Source: Epiperipatus broadwayi
Lineage: Eukaryota > Onychophora > Udeonychophora > Euonychophora > Peripatidae
DNA length: 64,000 nt
Assembly (NCBI GenBank): GCA_028023455.1
Contig: JAQFVV010012496.1
Coordinates: forward strand, 496,001 to 560,000
Direction: 5' to 3'
The notes under the pieces are model-generated. The model made no database searches. It saw only the letters and a program-made list of their open reading frames with translations, and was not told the DNA's origin. Positions 59,311-64,000 of the stretch are shown here, piece after piece; the first letter of the stretch is position 1, and the number at the start of each line of letters is the position of its first letter. The translations under genes were made by a program, and so were the position numbers.

Positions 59311-59405
59311 CAAGCATTGGTGGTCAAGAGGTCAGCACATCTGCCCTACAAGCAGTTGTCCTGGGTTAGCGGGTTCGCTTCCCGGCCGATGCTATGACAC
59401 ATGAA
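59311..59405 (+). repeat. Short tRNA-derived SINE
   Basis: tcaagcattggtggtcaaga, then cagcacatctgccctacaag, then gggttcgcttcccggccgat, then GCTATGACACATG and A8. One of the two best copies. Confidence 0.9.
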
Positions 59406-59409
59406 AAAA

Positions 59410-59925
59410 AATGTTAATTTTTTTTTAATTTTTACATCTCTAAATATTATAACAATCTGCTGATTGGCTAATTTTTAGACAGCTATGATTTCCATGACTG
59501 TAATCTCTATAGTAACAATATTCAGAAAAATATATTCTTTTATATTTAAAAATAAACCATTTCTTAAAAAATAAATATGTAATAATATTTATTATTGATT
59601 TGTAATAATTATTACACAATTATGATACAAATATAATCATACATTTTCCAAAAAATCAAGTTTTTAGACCATTATACAATCTTTTTGACCATCATAATAT
59701 TTTCTCAAAGGAATCTCACAAAGTTTGAGATCGCAAAATATTTAAAAGATAACCATCATCTTGGAGCTTGAGATACTTTGAAGAACTGTATGTTCAATTT
59801 TCCTGCCATATTTTGATTTTTTTTGTATTTAAAATATTGGAAAATAAATATACATGAATTTTAAAGCTGTAAAAAAAAAGCTTCACAAAATTTTTAGCAG
59901 AGAGCAAAAATGAAAATTTAATTTC
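59410..59925. other. Unassigned AT-rich sequence
   Basis: Nothing recognised. Confidence 0.45.
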
Positions 59926-59929
59926 TAGA

Positions 59930-60695
59930 CATCTCAGATGCAGCTCCAATGTCTCAAAACAAGACCCAGTTAAGCAGTAAGGATTTTTTGACCAACACAT
60001 ACACTATACAGGATTTTTTAAAAAATAACTCAACAATGACTCATTGAGAATTGAGGAAACTCTCAAACTAAGACACAAGATAAAGACTTTTGAAAACATA
60101 ATTAGCCATCTCAGCTTTAAATCTACTTTTTATTTATATAAGCCAATCTAAAGCATCTCAACTTAAGAGTGTGGAGATGCTTCAGATTGGCCTATAAAAG
60201 AAAATAGGTTTAAAAGATAAGACTTATCTTTTCAAAAGTCTTTATCTTGTGTCTTAGTTTGAGAGTTTCCTCAAGTTGAGATATTATAAAAAAAACAGTA
60301 CAGAGCATGTATGAAAAATCCTTACTGTTTATTTACATTCTATCTATGTGCTTGTAATATAATCAAATGTTACATAATTTATAATATTTTCAACTATTAA
60401 TACATAGTAAATTTAAAGATTTTGTGAGAGATAATACACAGAAAGAAAATAATGGAAGTAAAGTGAACAAAGAAACATCTTCATGCTCTTAAACTGAGAT
60501 GCTTTAGATTGGCCTATATAATTAAAAAATAGGTTTAAAGATGAGATGGCCACTCTTAACTTTTCAAAAGTCTCTATCTTGTATCTTAGTTTGAAAGTTT
60601 CATCAATACTGATTAAGTCATCATCAAGATATTTAAAAAACAACAACAACGATACAGCGCATGTGTTAGGATAAAAAATCCTTACTGTTTAATTA
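59930..60695. repeat. Repeat family F, hairpin and single copies
   Basis: 60,003-60,160 (inverse) and 60,165-60,330 form a long hairpin around cacactctt/agagtgtgg. A further plus copy is at 60,410-60,690. The unit ends in aaaaatccttactg. The 68- and 78-codon frames here are antisense to the repeat. Confidence 0.78.
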
Positions 60696-61009
60696 AATAC
60701 TATCTCTGCAATTGTAAATAAAATCAAATGTTACAAATTAATATATGTAAATTAGAACATTTCTAATTTGAAGTGTTACTATTATCTAGAATGAAACATT
60801 AAATTAATTAGTAGTCATAATAATTAAGCCAGTATATAACTGTCCATATAATGACAGTTTAAAAACTGAGAGAAGAAAACAGTCTAGCTTATAGGTTTTG
60901 TGTCCTCAGTTAGTAAATAATACAAATTTGGTCAAATAATGTAAATTATTCTTCACATATAAACTGATAAACAGAATAGAAACAAATCCCAAAAATATTA
61001 ACTGCTATT

Positions 61010-61070
61010 TTGCCAGCTTTCGGTATCATGTACCAGAATCATTGTGACATATTGAAACTTAATAGTTAAT
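61010..61070 (-). repeat. Possible retroelement end, hairpin motif
   Basis: The minus strand reads gattctggtacatgataccg then aaagctggcaaaatagc. GGTAC..ACC is a short stem followed by GAAAGC. It resembles terminal motifs of Penelope-like elements but lacks the CTGANGA core. Confidence 0.25.
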
Positions 61071-61217
61071 ATTCCAGTGCATGCTCAGTGGAACACTAGT
61101 GTTATACTGCTTGATAATGTTATTAGACTTCACAATAAACCAAGCCTCTTTCAACTTTTCTCTTTCTGTCATTCATTCATTGCACACAGTACTGATTGAT
61201 ATATATATATATACTTC

Positions 61218-61320
61218 ATATGTCATAGCATCGGCCAGAATGTGAAGCTACAACTGTCTGCAACCAACTACTTGCCTGCAAGGCAGCTGCGATGACCTCC
61301 CAGCTAACAACGCTTGACCA
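61218..61320 (-). repeat. Short tRNA-derived SINE, diverged
   Basis: Minus-strand copy (gtcaagcgttgttagctggg, then cgatgctatgacatatg) with an insertion in the variable region. Confidence 0.75.
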
Positions 61321-61849
61321 GTACTGATATTTTGAAGATAAAACTAATGCCCACAACTACTTTCATGATTTGAAAAAACAGAATTAACTTAGTGTAAATG
61401 ATAATCAACCCTGATGTTTTCAGTCATCTATTGTGCAATCTTGATAATAATCACTTTACATTACTTTGAAGAGAAGTAGAAAGCCAAGAAAAATTGCTCT
61501 ATGTATTAAGTTCAAGATAACGTGTTTTAATAGATGGTGAAATGATCATATGCTTGTAATTTTTACATTAATGTTTATATTTTGATTTCTGTTTTAAGTT
61601 TTCAACATGTCAATAAACCACTCTTAGTAAACATTGAATTTTAATTTTGGTCTATTTTAAAAGTTTCCCCCCCCCCAATATTTATTGAATGCAAAGTAAT
61701 TCTAAAGACTTTTGACTTGGAACCATTAAATAGTTTAATAGTTTTGCACACTGTTTTACATATTTCAAACCCAAATTTTCAATGTTTTCTAAACAAGTTT
61801 AAAATTTGTTTTCAAAAGCCGATAAACCATGCCAATAACAGGTCAGATG

Positions 61850-62035
61850 ACACATGATCGCCATTTCATATGCTTACACATGCTGCTAATAAGAGTACCA
61901 AACTATCAATACAGTAGTGCCACCAAGTGCAAGCCTTCATATTCAATGGAAAATTTATGCATTCATTGATTATGAAGACTTGCACTTGGTGTCACTACTG
62001 TATGAAGAGTTTAGTGCTATTATTAACTGGTCAGA
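61850..62035. repeat. Repeat family A, short hairpin copy
   Basis: accaaactatcaatacagta..gccaccaagtgcaagcc is the inverse of gacttgcacttggtgtcact..tatgaagagtttagt. Outer gatgacacatgatcgcc matches the family A tail. Confidence 0.8.
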
Positions 62036-62519
62036 TACATTTTATATTTTAGAGTTATAGCTGTAAAGTATAAAAAGACATCATTCATACAGAATAAGAT
62101 CTGGAAGTGGACAGAACTGATGAAAAATTGCACATGTATTCAGACATTTTAGTTGTATCAATATTTTTTATTTAAGTATTGATTACACTTATATGTATAA
62201 TGTATTATTATTTTTGTGTTTATACCTTCTTGTATATATATATGAACATAATTAGCTTTATATATATAATAACAATAAAAATAATAAATATAACAGAAAT
62301 TATTTATTATATAGTCTTTCAATCTATCAATTAATTCCTTAATCCTCCTCAATTGCTGATAAATTTAAAAAAATATAACGGAAGTAAACGTCATCAACTC
62401 TAATCCCAAGAATCCTGAATTTTAAATCAATAATTTTAAATGGTGTAGCTAAGAAATGTAAAAAAAGAACTTTTTAATACTGGAGATATTTGAAAACAAT
62501 TAAACATTTAATAATTTGA

Positions 62520-63100
62520 AATGAATGGTGTGCTTAGGATGAATATAAAATTATTTGTGAAAATGGATTTAAATTATATGAACTTAAATCAGGTAATAAT
62601 AAATTTGAGAATAAAATTGGTTTTTTATTTAATAAGCAGTATCCACAAGATTATAATGATATGAATTTTGTCAATTTGTCAGACAAAAAGGTGCATTTGA
62701 TTCAGAAATACTAATTAAGTTTTAAATTAGTGAGCTAAATATGTTGGCAATACTTGGGTTGATTATAATTTGGAACTAATTGCAGCTGTTTAAAATTCGT
62801 TTGAAATGATTACTGGTGATAGTCATATTACTGATTAAATTCTAAAGAAAATTAATTGTCATAAATTTATTGCAATTTCATATAAAAATTCATGGGAACT
62901 AGTGATTTTAAAATTTAAACAGAAGCTTAAAACTGATATGATTTGCTTGAAAAAAGATGAAGATCTTCAAATAATGAAATGTCAGTATTTTGCAAAAGTT
63001 ACAGTGCAAATATGTTTTTGGTTTATTTTTGTTTGAAGACTATAACATGGATGGTCAGAGAATAAAATTTATTAACAATATTTTTTAAATAAGCTAATAA
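62520..63100 (+). mobile_element. Penelope-like element, N-terminal part
   Basis: Coding traces read MNFVNLSDKKVHLIQKY (the vvNLSdk.lt motif near the PLE N-terminus). After several stops, SWELVILKFKQKLKTDMICL and then KKDEDLQIMKCQ follow, corresponding to the l.k....d..ivItkaDKG position just before the finger domain. It is interrupted downstream by a family D repeat and resumes at 63,670. Confidence 0.6.
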
Positions 63101-63134
63101 TAAAGCCATAAGCAATCATATGTACTATAAGATA

Positions 63135-63600
63135 TATCATTAAAATAAGAGTCGTAGACCACATGACCCTATTCTCTTAAGCTTGTAAGTTATAAACAAT
63201 GAAGATAAGTCTTATGTGATGTTATATTGCTAAGACTACTAATATATGGTATGGCTGAAGATCTATCAGCCCCATATAGCTATTTGAGTTGGATAGCTGG
63301 ATTTGAAGACCTGTAGGTGTCTGAAAAATTCAGAATTTCAACTCAATAGATAACTTTTAGATAAATGCTGGCTTTGGGTTGATATTTTTAGATGTAGTGC
63401 CTGAACCTACCCTGACACCTCTCTGAGGAATGCCAAAGCAGGAAACCATGGTCAGGGGTTTGGGGGGGGTTCTTGATAGAGATATTTTAAATCCTTTCTC
63501 TGGCTAAGAATTTATCATCAGAAAGCTTGTTGAGGAATTGTCAATCCTCATTGTTTATAAGATATATCCTTCCAATGTTATATAAGTCCTCGTATTTTGC
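63135..63600. repeat. Repeat family D copy inserted in a PLE
   Basis: gaccacatgaccctattctctt, aagcttgtaag, then gatttgaagacctgtaggtgtctg, and inverse-like gagaaagcttgttgagg. It separates two parts of one Penelope-like coding region, so it is younger than the PLE. Confidence 0.6.
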
Positions 63601-63669
63601 AAATATAAAATTACATAAAGTAATCTTTTGCAAATTATGATTGATTTTAGTAGTTCATTTATATATTAG

Positions 63670-63882
63670 ACTTCTAAATATATTGCTAATCTGTTACGAG
63701 AGATTTTAGGATTTGGAAAAATACTTTTGCTTCATATTTTAATTTTGTAGATAAAATTAAGAATATAGTGATTGATGAGAATGATATTATTGCTTCATTA
63801 GATGTGACCAAAATGTATGATTCTATTGATAGAATGGATTCCATAAAAATAATTAAATATGCATTAAAAAATAAAAGCATTT
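63670..63882 (+). mobile_element. Penelope-like element, RT motif 1-2 part
   Basis: TSKYIANLLREIL, then after a frame change SYFNFVDKIKNIVIDENDII directly followed by ASLDVTKMYDSID. The last part is the S-F-D-V-T-S-L-F-T-N-I-P motif with the first catalytic aspartate of PLE reverse transcriptase. A stop follows KNKSI at about 63,882. Continuation of the 62.5-kb fragment. Confidence 0.78.
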
Positions 63883-63947
63883 GAAAATACATTAGGTAGT
63901 AGTTGTTTAGCCGATACAAGCTGCTTGATGGCATTTTTTTTAAGTGA

Positions 63948-64000
63948 CATAGCATCAGCCAGGAGGTGAACCCGCAACCCGGGCAACTGCCTGCTAGTGC
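63948..64000 (-). repeat. Short tRNA-derived SINE, cut by window end
   Basis: catagcatcagccaggaggt, then gaacccgcaacccgggcaac matches the minus-strand SINE at 7,645. The 5' part lies beyond the window. Confidence 0.85.

Noticed and set aside
59311-59405. Functional nuclear tRNA gene
   Set aside because: Eight diverged copies with A-rich tails, a mispaired variable region and no clean anticodon arm point to a SINE.

Overview
This window looks like intergenic or intronic DNA from an AT-rich animal genome. GC is roughly a quarter to 30 percent by eye. It carries long (TA)n, (TC)n and (TTA)n microsatellites, decayed retrotransposon coding fragments on both strands, tRNA-derived SINEs and many hairpin-forming repeats. 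I see no prokaryotic gene organisation and no convincing host protein-coding gene. The species cannot be named from this. Most open frames shorter than 130 codons are chance or simple-sequence frames.

Mobile coding remnants. Penelope-like elements (PLEs) are the best represented class. Endonuclease-half fragments lie at 2.9-3.55 kb, 32.3-33.45 kb and 33.8-34.05 kb, and an N-terminal/RT fragment at 62.5-63.9 kb is split by another repeat. RTE-type LINE 3' ends occur at 3.8, 6.4, 26.8, 28.95 and 46.1 kb. An L1/Tx1-like reverse transcriptase fragment lies at 19.65-20.58 kb (minus), and LINE C-termini at 9.3-9.95 and 30.1-30.85 kb (minus). A 497-bp hAT derivative at 45,279-45,775 has a perfect 8-bp target duplication. 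A large inverted structure at 46,288-51,814 is built from 2-kb Gypsy-type LTR copies with primer-binding sites and no gag/pol.

Most interesting system. A dispersed repeat family of about 480 bp carries a recognisable type I hammerhead ribozyme: CTGATGA, a 6-bp stem II, GAAA, a palindromic minimal stem III, a TA or TC cleavage site, and a two-part stem I. There are two sub-families (here B and C), whose outer stem I changes in a compensatory way (AATC/GATT against GACC/GGTC). About ten B copies and several C copies are present. They include head-to-tail tandem units with a 483-bp period (36.4-37.4 kb) and a 479-bp period (25.7-26.6 kb), and one copy that starts at the predicted cleavage site (30.9-31.1 kb). 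This architecture matches retrozyme or Sm-alpha-like elements, which are thought to move through circular RNA using a partner retrotransposon. The PLE fragments in the same window are plausible partners, and the PLE ends themselves carry hammerhead-like motifs.

Layout. 0-6 kb: microsatellites, hairpin repeat A, PLE. 6-13 kb: RTE, tRNA-SINEs, repeats E and D. 13-25 kb: mostly unassigned AT-rich DNA with decayed LINE sequence and hammerhead repeats. 25-31 kb: tandem hammerhead repeat, RTE, repeat A. 31-41 kb: PLE cluster, tandem hammerhead array, hairpins. 41.3-44.9 kb: repeat-poor block between short direct repeats. 45-52 kb: hAT and LTR foldback. 52-57 kb: SINE, tRNA-like minisatellite, a CCAAT-bearing promoter-like segment, (TTA)n. 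57-64 kb: hairpin MITE, repeat F, SINEs, split PLE.
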